Positions 10,501 to 18,079 of a DNA stretch of 64,000 nucleotides are shown one piece after another; the first letter of the stretch is position 1; each line of letters begins with the position of its first letter. Source of the stretch: UBA953 sp037131085 (GTDB lineage Bacteria > Verrucomicrobiota > Verrucomicrobiia > Opitutales > UBA953); assembly GCA_037131085.1 (NCBI GenBank), contig JBAXRS010000001.1, forward strand, positions 1 to 64,000, given 5' to 3'. The position numbers and the translations under genes are program-made. The notes beneath the pieces are model-generated. The model had not been told where the DNA came from. It worked only from the letters and a program-made list of their open reading frames with translations, and did not search any database.

Positions 10501-11325
10501 GCCAAACTTCTGCTTAGGTAGTTGTTTATGGATTTCCTTAAGCGTTTCGCGTGAAAGTTTGTCGTACTGTTTGGCGACGACCTTACCAGTTTCGACATCG
10601 ACGATCGGGTCGGCATAGACGAGCTGAGAAAGGGCTTCGGGCTCGAGATCGAGTGCGGCCTTGGCGGTCAATTCACGGTGCTGATAGAAAAGAGCCAGAA
10701 TGTCTTTGTCGTCCTTGTAACCAAAGGCGCGGAGCAAAGTGGTCACTAGGAACTTACGGCGACGACGGCGACGATCGAGGTAGACCCAGAGCAGGTCGTT
10801 TTGGTCGAATTGGACTTCGATCCAGGTACCACGATCCGGAATGATGCGGAAAGCGTGCAAGATCTTGCCGCTCGTGTGCGTGGATTCTTCGAAGCAGATG
10901 CCGGGACTGCGATGGAGCTGGGAAACGACCACGCGCTCGGCGCCGTTGACGATGAAGGAACCGCGATCCGTGATCATCGGGACTTCGCCCATCAAGATTT
11001 CTTCGTCTTTGAACGCGCCTTTCTCACGAAGGCGGAGCTTCAAGAGGACGGAGATGGCGAAAGTCGTGCCCTCGCGGATGCATTCGAGCTCATTCGTCTT
11101 TGGCATGACGAGTCCGTACTCAAGGTACTCGAGACGGAAGTTGCCGTTGTTGCTTTCAACCGGGAAGGCTTCGCGGAACACGGCGTCGAGGCCGACGTTC
11201 TTACGGCCCGCGGACGTGACGTCGAGCTGGAGGAAGTCGTTGAACGAGAAGATTTGATTCTCGATCAGGTTCGGTGGGGGGATGACTTCGCGTAGTTTAC
11301 CGAAGTTTTTGCGCTCTTGAGGCAT
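7525..11325 (-). CDS. rpoB: RNA polymerase subunit beta
   Basis: 1266 residues. The rifampicin-binding region is typical (SQLSQLMDQINPLAELTHKRR, then SALGPGGLNRDRAGFEVRDVH), as are PIETPEGPNIGLI and the C-terminal GGQRFGEMEVWALEAYGA. With beta-prime it forms the catalytic core; rifampicin-site residues look wild type. It lies downstream of rplL, separated by 166 bases that contain a terminator-like hairpin, the usual layout for lowering rpoBC transcription relative to L10-L12. No large lineage insert is apparent. Confidence 0.98.
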   Translation of the reverse strand: MPQERKNFGKLREVIPPPNLIENQIFSFNDFLQLDVTSAGRKNVGLDAVFREAFPVESNNGNFRLEYLEYGLVMPKTNELECIREGTTFAISVLLKLRLREKGAFKDEEILMGEVPMITDRGSFIVNGAERVVVSQLHRSPGICFEESTHTSGKILHAFRIIPDRGTWIEVQFDQNDLLWVYLDRRRRRRKFLVTTLLRAFGYKDDKDILALFYQHRELTAKAALDLEPEALSQLVYADPIVDVETGKVVAKQYDKLSRETLKEIHKQLPKQKFGVFDTQFDDGAVILSLRKDIGTVRNEEEALKEIFRKLRPGEPVNVKGARAHMQRLFQDPLRYDLGRVGRYKLNQKLSLNVSLDTRTITPEDIVEATKLLCKLRAGDGAIDDIDHLGSRRVRNVGELLANQCRAGLKNVVKTVKARINEYDQSVDSITPQKLVNPKPFGNAIREFFARSQLSQLMDQINPLAELTHKRRLSALGPGGLNRDRAGFEVRDVHPSHYGRICPIETPEGPNIGLINSLSTYARINEFGFIEAPYRKVVRGKVSNQVEFMTADQEEKFKVAQANSELDETSRLKGKVTVRFRDDILEVEPEDVDYMDVSPQQVVSVAAALIPFLEHDDANRALMGSNMQRQGVPLVITEAPLVGTGLERRVAIDSKTVIVSEGAGIVAAADSRRIVITKDGEVVHAQLENKKFKTDESKGIYVYDLRKFLKTNSSTCFNQRPLVRRGDKVKLGDIIADGAATDKGELALGRNVLVGFMPWNGYNFEDAILLSERLIKDDVFTSVHIEEFEVTARDTKLGPEQITRDIPNLGEEALRNLNRDGVIRIGAEVKPDDILVGKITPKSEGDLAPEEKLLRAIFGEKARDVKDTSLRVPSGISGIIMDVKVSSRTDKDDGRLSPNDQRRALKKVNEEYRTADSRLREEMTESLSNILLGEKIPLDVKNSETGEAIIPANRKITKTLLRRLASVSRSIEMNDSPVKQKIRQIVDGYHRRFDELEQERARKVEAIEQGIDEGGAIKNVKVYIATKRKIQVGDKMAGRHGNKGVVARIVPIEDMPYLTDGTPVDICLNPLGVPSRMNVGQVLETHLGWACSKLGLKVATPIFDGIPEKQIREYLKQANLPETGKAMLINGHTGEAFDQDVVVGYIYMMKLNHLVADKIHARATGPYSLITQQPLGGKAQYGGQRFGEMEVWALEAYGAAYTLQELLTVKSDDVAGRTKIYEQLVKGDNTLVSGTPQSFNVLMKEMQALCLDVRLGTGSPNPAERN

Positions 11326-11407
11326 GGCTGGTGAAGGTGGGCTCGGAGTGTCTGGTTGTTTCGGTTTTACTGTGTTTGCCTAGTGGGGGACGGACTGGGC
11401 GCCGTTG

Positions 11408-11461
11408 GGAAAAAAGAGCGGGGAGGAGTTTGATTTCCGGAGGGATTTCTCCCCTCCCCGC
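11408..11461 (-). terminator. Terminator/attenuator between rplL and rpoB
   Basis: On the minus strand GCGGGGAGG (11461 to 11453) pairs perfectly with CCTCCCCGC (11426 to 11418) across a 26-base loop, followed by TCTTTTTT. It lies between the rplL stop and the rpoB start, where E. coli has a partial terminator. Since rpoB has no obvious separate strong promoter here, it probably acts as an attenuator that lets part of the transcripts through. Confidence 0.75.
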
Positions 11462-11491
11462 ACTTGAAATTTCTAAGAAACTAAAAGCGGG

Positions 11492-11869
11492 TTATTTAAC
11501 CTCAACTTCGGCACCTGCGGCCTTAAGTTTGGCTTCAATATCCTTAGCTTCGTCTTTCGAAACGCCTTCTTTAACTGGCTTAGGAGCGGTATCGACCAGG
11601 TCCTTAGCTTCCTTAAGGCCGAGACCCGTGATGGCACGGACTTCCTTAATGACATTAATAGGCGTAGCACCCTTGGACTTAAGGATGATATCAAAGGTGG
11701 TCTTCTCTTCCACCGGGGCGGCGGCAGCGGCGCCGGCGACGGCGACGGCGACAGGAGCGGCGGCAGAAACGCCCCACTTGGTTTCAAGATCTTTAACGAG
11801 GTTGGCGATATCGAGAACGCTTTGGGCGCTCAGCCATTCGATGACTTGGTCTTTGGTGATGTTGCTCAT
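11492..11869 (-). CDS. rplL: Ribosomal protein bL12 (L7/L12)
   Basis: 125 residues from the ATG at 11869; the longer open frame upstream lacks family similarity. The N-terminal dimerisation domain (ITKDQVIEWLSAQSVLDI) is followed by an Ala/Gly/Val-rich hinge and the C-terminal domain that binds elongation factors (VIKEVRAITGLGLKEAKDLV). L12 forms the flexible ribosomal stalk on L10 that recruits EF-Tu and EF-G. It is separated from rplJ by an unusually long 152-base spacer. Confidence 0.97.
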   Translation of the reverse strand: MSNITKDQVIEWLSAQSVLDIANLVKDLETKWGVSAAAPVAVAVAGAAAAAPVEEKTTFDIILKSKGATPINVIKEVRAITGLGLKEAKDLVDTAPKPVKEGVSKDEAKDIEAKLKAAGAEVEVK

Positions 11870-12021
11870 GGGTTTTGGGTTCCTTGAATGGTTAGCGTCG
11901 TTTGAGGACATTTGAGGGCACTAGGCCCCTAACCGGAGTTCGTTGGATGGTATGTTGTATTGGGTTGGATTTCCCCCCGCTCGGACGTGACCACATGGCC
12001 ACGCCTTTGCAGGGAAAGGGG

Positions 12022-12510
12022 TTAGGCGACCGTTTCGTCTTTTTGACGCTTGGCGTCCAAGAGGCGGACGACCTGAGAGGCAGGCGTATTGAAGAGCGAG
12101 AGCAGTTGAGCCCGGATAGCTTCGAGAGAAGGAAGCTTGGAAAGAGCGTCGATGTCGGACTTGGTGAGGACTTTGGCATCCAGCACGCCAGCTTTCACTT
12201 CGAGCTTGGAGAACTCCTTGAAGAAGGAAACCAAGACCTTGGCGACGCCGGTCGGATTTTTGCCGCCCGTGACCAAAGCCGTATGGCCGATTAAATGAGA
12301 AGATAAATCAGGGAGATTGGCCTGCTTTACCGCGATGTTCATGATGCTATTCTTGACCACGTGATACTCGGCGCCATGGACGCGGAGTTGGTCACGCACG
12401 GACGTAGCATCTTTCACGCTGACGCCCGTAAAGTTAGCAATCAGGAGATAGTTGGAAGTGGCCAGTTGGGCGGCTACTTCGTCGACGAGGAATTGTTTTT
12501 CAGCGCGCAT
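12022..12510 (-). CDS. rplJ: Ribosomal protein uL10
   Basis: 162 residues. It begins MRAEKQFLVDEV, followed by the rRNA-binding half with LLIANFTGVSV and VVKNS(I)MN motifs, and has the C-terminal helix that carries L12 dimers (LLSLFNTPASQVVRLLDA). It is the base of the L7/L12 stalk. In many bacteria the mRNA between rplA and rplJ folds into an L10-binding leader; here only 27 bases separate the two genes, so that leader cannot be in its usual place. Confidence 0.97.
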   Translation of the reverse strand: MRAEKQFLVDEVAAQLATSNYLLIANFTGVSVKDATSVRDQLRVHGAEYHVVKNSIMNIAVKQANLPDLSSHLIGHTALVTGGKNPTGVAKVLVSFFKEFSKLEVKAGVLDAKVLTKSDIDALSKLPSLEAIRAQLLSLFNTPASQVVRLLDAKRQKDETVA

Positions 12511-12537
12511 GTTCTTAGTTTGTCTAGGTTTGCGTGA

Positions 12538-13248
12538 TTAGGCGGTTACCGTGGCGGCGGAGTAAGGCTTGAGGTCGACGCCTACGCCTGGGCTCATGCT
12601 GGCGCTCATGGTGATGGACTTGATAAAGCGACCACCGGCAAAACCGGTGGGCTGGGATTTGACCAAGGCAGCCAAGGCAACCTGAGCATTTTCCGTGAGC
12701 TGTATAACTGAGAAGGATTTCTTTCCTACCACGATGACGATATTGCCCGTCTTATCCATTTTGAACTCAACGCGACCGGCTTTGACTTCTTTGATCGTCT
12801 TAGGAAGGTCGTCGGAAACGGTACCAGACTTCGGGTTGGGCATCAGACCTTTAGGTCCGAGCACGCGAGCCACCTGACGGACGTCTTTCATCGCGGAGGT
12901 TGTCGAGATAGCTACGTCAAAATCCATCCAGCCGCCGTTGACTTTAGCAATCATGTCGGCGAGACCGGCGAAATCAGCACCAGCAGCGAGGGCTTCAGCA
13001 GGGTTTTCCGTGAAAGCGAGGACCTTGATCTTCTTCCCCGAGCCGTTGGGCAGGGATACAGTTCCGCGCACCATCTGGTCGGACTGCTTAGGGTCTACGC
13101 CCAAGAAGGCGGAGATCTCCACGGTTTCGTCAAACTTAGCGCTCGGCATCTTCTTGATGATTTCGGCAGCTTGGGTGACGTCATATTTTGCTTTCAAGTC
13201 GGCGACTTGAAGGGCGGCGCGGTAGCGCTTGCTGGTTTTGTGTTTCAT
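12538..13248 (-). CDS. rplA: Ribosomal protein uL1
   Basis: 236 residues. Typical L1 sequences are present: KFDETVEISAFLGVDPKQSDQ, VRGTVSLPNGSGK and VLGPKGLMPNPKSGT. It binds 23S rRNA at the L1 stalk and moves with the E-site tRNA. It is one of the few r-protein genes in the window with an SD-like element: AGGAG lies 12 bases before the ATG. It is preceded by a 60-base spacer that carries four G-triplets on the plus strand. Confidence 0.97.
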   Translation of the reverse strand: MKHKTSKRYRAALQVADLKAKYDVTQAAEIIKKMPSAKFDETVEISAFLGVDPKQSDQMVRGTVSLPNGSGKKIKVLAFTENPAEALAAGADFAGLADMIAKVNGGWMDFDVAISTTSAMKDVRQVARVLGPKGLMPNPKSGTVSDDLPKTIKEVKAGRVEFKMDKTGNIVIVVGKKSFSVIQLTENAQVALAALVKSQPTGFAGGRFIKSITMSASMSPGVGVDLKPYSAATVTA

Positions 13249-13277
13249 AGCGACTTTCGTCTCCTGCGGAGTGCAGT

Positions 13278-13296
13278 GGGTTGGGTTAGGGTTGGG
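13278..13296 (+). other. Four-tract G-quadruplex motif between rplK and rplA
   Basis: The plus strand reads GGG-TT-GGG-TTA-GGG-TT-GGG: four triple-G tracts with loops of 2, 3 and 2 bases. Because the genes run on the minus strand, the G-rich strand is the template and the transcript is C-rich here. Confidence 0.7.
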
Positions 13297-13308
13297 TTGA
13301 GTGGAAAA

Positions 13309-13734
13309 TTAACCGATGACTTCGATCCCCATGGAGCGAGCGGTACCGGCGATCATGCGGGCGGCATTGTCGGGGTTGACGGCGTTCAGGTCCTTCTTCT
13401 TGAGCTCGACGATTTCGAGGAGCTGCTTCTTGGTGACCTTGCCGACCTTATCGCGGTTAGGCACCTTGGAACCGCTTTCGATCTTCGCGGCCTTCTTGAG
13501 AAGGACGGAAGCGGGCGGGGACTTAAGGATGAAGGTGAAAGACTTGTCTTGGTAGACCGAGATAATGACGGGCAGAATCAAGCCGGCCTGATCCTTGGTG
13601 CGAGCATTGAACTCCTTACAGAACGCCATGATATTGACGCCCTTGGCACCCAATGCGGGGCCGACAGGAGGAGCTGGATTAGCGGCACCTGCGGGGAGCT
13701 GGAGCCTGATTTCGCCGACGACTTTCTTTGCCAT
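13309..13734 (-). CDS. rplK: Ribosomal protein uL11
   Basis: 141 residues, the standard length. It begins MAKKVVGEIRLQLPAGAANPAPPVGPALG, split as the usual N-terminal thiostrepton/EF-G region with its Pro-rich linker, and then has FNARTKDQAGLILPVIISVY. L11 lies at the GTPase-associated centre of the 50S subunit. The order nusG-rplK-rplA-rplJ-rplL is the standard bacterial one. Confidence 0.97.
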   Translation of the reverse strand: MAKKVVGEIRLQLPAGAANPAPPVGPALGAKGVNIMAFCKEFNARTKDQAGLILPVIISVYQDKSFTFILKSPPASVLLKKAAKIESGSKVPNRDKVGKVTKKQLLEIVELKKKDLNAVNPDNAARMIAGTARSMGIEVIG

Positions 13735-13772
13735 GGTGGTTTAGATGGTTGGGTTAAAGGGTTTATTAAAAA

Positions 13773-14345
13773 TCAGTCGCGATCGTCGCGTTCGACTTGC
13801 CAGAATTCGAGTTCGACCGGGGTGGAGCGCCCGAAGATATCAACCGAGACCTCGAGCTTTCCGCGATCGGCATCAATCTTATCGATATTACCAGCCAAGT
13901 TGGCAAACGGACCATCGGTAATCTTAACGCGCTCACCGACGTGGAAATTGATTTTGGGAACGACCTTATCAGCCGCATCCGCCATTTGCTGGAGGATGGT
14001 ATTGATTTCTTCGGTCTTCAGGGGAACGGGGTTCATGCCGCCGATCAAACCGATGACGCCATCCGTCCGGCGCAGGAAACTCCAGGGAGCTTCGAGGAGT
14101 TGGCCTTCGTCATCGAACAAACGCGCCCGCACAAAAAGGTAAGACGGATAAAGCTTCATTTCGCTCTCGCGCTTCTTGCCGTTACGGAAGTCCTTAACGG
14201 TCTTTACGGGCATGAGGATTTCAGCCACGTGATCGCCCATCTCCTCATCCCGGATGGCCTTATCGAGGAGACGCTTAACCTTGCTCTCGTTGTTCGAAAG
14301 GGTCTGGAGAGTATACCAGCGGAAATCAGAAGGAGTATTCGACAT
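13773..14345 (-). CDS. nusG: Transcription termination/antitermination factor NusG
   Basis: 190 residues. The NGN domain begins RWYTLQTLSNNESKVKRLLD, with the typical LYPSYLFVRARL strand, and the C-terminal KOW domain has FHVGERVKITDGPFANLAG. It binds the clamp of RNA polymerase and links it to ribosomes or Rho. The start ATG is eight bases past the secE stop, so the two are almost surely cotranscribed. Confidence 0.97.
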   Translation of the reverse strand: MSNTPSDFRWYTLQTLSNNESKVKRLLDKAIRDEEMGDHVAEILMPVKTVKDFRNGKKRESEMKLYPSYLFVRARLFDDEGQLLEAPWSFLRRTDGVIGLIGGMNPVPLKTEEINTILQQMADAADKVVPKINFHVGERVKITDGPFANLAGNIDKIDADRGKLEVSVDIFGRSTPVELEFWQVERDDRD

Positions 14346-14353
14346 GGGGGTAA

Positions 14354-14560
14354 TCAGCGAATGCGCTTGGTGGCGAACTGAACGAAGTTAGAAAGTGAGA
14401 AATCGCAGAAAAAAACAACGGCACCTAAAAGAGCGACGGCCGTGATGACGACCAGAGTAGAATCAACCAACTCCTTGGCACTTGGCCACGAAGCCTTAAC
14501 GAAGACCTCGGTGATGGTCTCGTTCCAGAAAGCGCGAAGGCGTCCGAGGAGGCTGAACAT
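14354..14560 (-). CDS. secE: Preprotein translocase subunit SecE
   Basis: 68 residues from the ATG at 14560. The start is placed here because the longer frame would run through the tRNA-Trp gene. It has an amphipathic helix with the conserved EVFVKASWPSAKEL segment and one transmembrane helix (about 36-56). It clamps SecY in the translocon; secY itself is in the r-protein cluster at 41.8 kb. It lies between tRNA-Trp and nusG, a widely conserved arrangement. Confidence 0.95.
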   Translation of the reverse strand: MFSLLGRLRAFWNETITEVFVKASWPSAKELVDSTLVVITAVALLGAVVFFCDFSLSNFVQFATKRIR

Positions 14561-14583
14561 ATGCTGGTGTTTGGTTTGGATAT

Positions 14584-14659
14584 TGGCAGGGCGGGAGGGA
14601 ATCGAACCCACAACCGACGGTTTTGGAGACCGCTTCTCTGCCAGTTGAGCTACCGTCCT
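14584..14659 (-). tRNA. tRNA-Trp (anticodon CCA)
   Basis: 76 bases including an encoded CCA. The anticodon loop is CTCCAAA and the T loop TTCGATT. The acceptor stem contains an A4/C69 mismatch, the T stem a T50/T64 mismatch and the D stem a G10/A25 mismatch; all other stem pairs are normal, allowing G-T. The position between tuf and secE is the classic one for this tRNA, so I regard it as the real gene despite its imperfect stems. Confidence 0.92.
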
Positions 14660-14681
14660 GTTCTTGGGTTTAAAGAGACGA

Positions 14682-14713
14682 GTGCCGGGCTCCTTTTGAG
14701 GGAACCTCGGCAC
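14682..14713 (-). other. Stable hairpin between tuf and tRNA-Trp
   Basis: On the minus strand GTGCCG pairs with CGGCAC, and inside it GGTTCC pairs with GGAGCC (one G-T pair) around a seven-base loop with one bulged A. The following TCGTCTCTTT is only moderately T-rich. It could be a weak terminator that reduces transcription into secE-nusG-rplK, or a processing signal that frees the tRNA. Confidence 0.6.
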
Positions 14714-14739
14714 CGTAGTCGAGCCTTGCGGCGTTTAAA

Positions 14740-15927
14740 TCACTTGGTGATTTCGAGGATCTGGCCGGCGCCGATGGTCTTGCCACCTTCGCGGAGAGCG
14801 AAGCGCTGGCCCTTTTCCATAGCGACAGGCTTTTGGAGCTCAATCGAGATGGTGACGTTATCGCCAGGCATTACCATTTCCACGCCTTCTGGAAGGATCA
14901 CGGTGCCAGTGACATCGCAGGTTCCGAAGAAGAATTGAGGACGGTAGTTATTGGTGAAGGAAGTATGGCGACCACCTTCGTCGGCCTTCAAAACGTAAAT
15001 CTGAGCCTTGGCGATGGTGTGAGGCTTGATGCTGCCAGTCTTTGCGAGAACTTGACCGCGTTCAACTTGGCTCTTTTCGACGCCACGGAGGAGGAGTCCA
15101 ACATTGTCGCCAGCCTGGCCTTGATCGAGTTCCTTACGGAACATTTCAACGCCGGTAACGGTGGTCTTAAGAGTGTCACGGAGACCAACGATTTCGATTT
15201 CTTCTCCGACCTTGACGACACCACGCTCGATACGGCCCGTGGCAACAGTGCCGCGACCAGTGATGGAGAAGACGTCTTCGACAGCCATCATGAAAGGCTT
15301 GTCGACTTCGCGCTTAGGCTCAGGGATTTCAGCATCGAGAGCATCAAGGAGATTCTGAATCGACTGTTCTCCTTCTGGCGTCGCATCGAGAGCGGCCGTA
15401 GCAGAGCCACGGACGATCTTAGCGTTGTCGCCATCATATTGATACTTGTTGAGCAAGTCGCGGACTTCCATTTCGACGAGGTCGATTAAGTCGGGCTCGG
15501 AGAGGTCTACCTTGTTCAGCCAGACGACGATCTTAGGAACGCCGACCTGACGAGCGAGGAGGATGTGCTCCTTGGTCTGAGGCATGACGCCGTCAGCTGC
15601 GGAAACCACGAGGATAGCGCCATCCATTTGAGCAGCACCGGTGATCATGTTCTTAACAAAGTCAGCGTGTCCTGGGCAGTCAACGTGCGCGTAGTGACGG
15701 AGGTTGGACTCGTACTCAACGTGCGAGGCAGCGATGGTCACGGTCTTGGTGGCGTCACGCACGGTACCACCTTTGGTGATTTCCGCGTAGGACTTGCTCT
15801 CGGCCAGACCCTTACGGGCCTGCACTGCCACGATGGCGGCAGTTGTGGTCGATTTACCGTGGTCGATGTGACCGATGGTACCGACGTTGACGTGAGGCTT
15901 TGTGCGATTGAACTTCTCTTTGGCCAT
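14740..15927 (-). CDS. tuf: Elongation factor Tu
   Basis: 395 residues from the ATG at 15927 (MAKEKFNRTKPHVNVG). G1 is GHIDHGKS, G3 is DCPGHADF and G4 is NKVD. All three domains are present up to the C-terminal EGGKTIGAGQILEI. EF-Tu carries aminoacyl-tRNA to the ribosome. The switch I/effector region is atypical: where nearly all EF-Tu proteins have RGITI, this one reads KTVTI (residues 61-65) after an altered GGTVRDAT segment. Only one tuf copy is in the window. It is flanked by tRNA-Thr and tRNA-Trp rather than following fusA. Confidence 0.97.
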   Translation of the reverse strand: MAKEKFNRTKPHVNVGTIGHIDHGKSTTTAAIVAVQARKGLAESKSYAEITKGGTVRDATKTVTIAASHVEYESNLRHYAHVDCPGHADFVKNMITGAAQMDGAILVVSAADGVMPQTKEHILLARQVGVPKIVVWLNKVDLSEPDLIDLVEMEVRDLLNKYQYDGDNAKIVRGSATAALDATPEGEQSIQNLLDALDAEIPEPKREVDKPFMMAVEDVFSITGRGTVATGRIERGVVKVGEEIEIVGLRDTLKTTVTGVEMFRKELDQGQAGDNVGLLLRGVEKSQVERGQVLAKTGSIKPHTIAKAQIYVLKADEGGRHTSFTNNYRPQFFFGTCDVTGTVILPEGVEMVMPGDNVTISIELQKPVAMEKGQRFALREGGKTIGAGQILEITK

Positions 15928-15974
15928 GGCTTTGGTGGTGAGGAGGTGGTTTAGGTTTGGTGTGTGGAAATTTG

Positions 15975-16050
15975 TGGAGCCCCCGAACGGATTTGAACCG
16001 TCGACCTCGTCCTTACCAAGGACGCGCTCTGCCAACTGAGCTACAGGGGC
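15975..16050 (-). tRNA. tRNA-Thr (anticodon GGT)
   Basis: 76 bases with encoded CCA. The acceptor stem GCCCCTG/CGGGGGC, D stem GCTC/GAGC, anticodon stem CGTCC/GGACG around TTGGTAA, and T stem GACGG/CCGTT all pair (with G-T wobbles). It reads ACC/ACT codons. It is the first gene of the tRNA-Thr-tuf-tRNA-Trp-secE-nusG transcript. Confidence 0.97.
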
Positions 16051-16087
16051 AATCCGTCGAAGCGCTTTGGGCGCGAAGGGAAGGGTT

Positions 16088-16116
16088 TGAATGAACATCG
16101 CCAACGCCACCGTCAA
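16088..16116 (-). promoter_or_regulatory. Candidate promoter of the tRNA-Thr-tuf operon
   Basis: Minus-strand TTGACG (16111-16116) is followed after 17 bases by the weak -10 CATTCA (16088-16093), placing a start about 30 bases before tRNA-Thr. The -35 and spacing are good, the -10 poor. Confidence 0.35.
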
Positions 16117-16155
16117 GCGGATTTTTGCAAGGCTTTTACAGGTAGCCCTTAACCC

Positions 16156-16934
16156 CTACGGCCCGACGATCAGCCGGTAGGATCCGGGGGGTAGGCGCAG
16201 AGCCCAATTGCAGTCTGCTACCCATTGAATAACCGATAAATCTGTAACCTTATCCCCCGATGAGCGCAAAATGGCTGGCGGAGCCTGAAGTCCAAGCGAA
16301 TCAACCCCTAAAGAAAGCTCTACTGATGATGAAAATTTGCTGTTTCTTCCATTTTTATCACTAAACTTAGTTAAATTACCGTTAAAATGGGTTATATTCC
16401 CACTAATAATCGGTTTATTAGCCCCATTTAGGCTATAGACTTCGTAATATCCAATCCTAGCGGGGATGCCCGATTGCTTAAATCCCGTGGATCCAAAGGA
16501 TCCGAAGGGCCCCCAGCCTACCAGAGGCAGCGCCTCGGGTGGGGATACTGAAACCGCCTTCGGGGTCTCGCGGAGGATTCTTTTGTCATATTCCTCGAAC
16601 TTGCCTGGGTCAAATTGAAGCAAGGGCTGAAATTGAGTAAAGGGGGTATCCTCCGACTGCCCTATTGCACCCGCTTCTTGCCCCCGGAGGGTAAATCGCC
16701 CGGGAAGGTAAGCTGCCGATGGATCCAGCAACACTAAGCTTTCCGCCCGAACGTCCCCTGACGGTATCAGATGAGCTCCCGTAAAAAGGACTGGGGCCGG
16801 ATGTTCTCCCCCGGCAGTGGGATGGAAAATCAAAATGGTGAGCAGAAAGGTAACAAGTCCACAGATTAATGCCGTCCGCGTGAGAGGAGGAATCCGCCCA
16901 CCAGCTAAATCTCGAATGGTCGTCAGCGAACGCA

Positions 16935-16935
<1 letters not shown>
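16156..16935 (-). CDS. Membrane-anchored protein of unknown function coupled to the DegP-like protease
   Basis: 259 residues. The N-terminus is cytosolic and basic, then one transmembrane helix (about 21-38), then an extracytoplasmic part of about 220 residues rich in Pro, Gly, Ser and Asn with no motif I recognise. Its ATG overlaps the stop codon of the upstream protease gene by one base, which suggests translational coupling. The stretch encoding about residues 155-215 is clearly more A/T-rich than the rest. It could be a substrate, adaptor or structural partner of the protease; this is only inferred from coupling. No close family can be named from sequence alone. Confidence 0.7.
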
Positions 16936-18035
<1,100 letters not shown>

Positions 18036-18079
18036 GACCACGCCAGCCTAGAACTGCGCCGAGCCAAGGCAAGCAAGCG

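Noticed and set aside
13171..14142. A 323-codon plus-strand frame across rplA, rplK and nusG
   Set aside because: It crosses three certain genes on the other strand and their spacers, with no signal, start site or recognised domain.
15928..16116. In-frame N-terminal extension of EF-Tu
   Set aside because: It would translate through the tRNA-Thr gene; the family start is the ATG at 15927.
16120..16155. Possible terminator after the unknown membrane gene at 16156
   Set aside because: The stem has only about six pairs with a bulge and is followed by A-rich, not T-rich, sequence in the direction of transcription.
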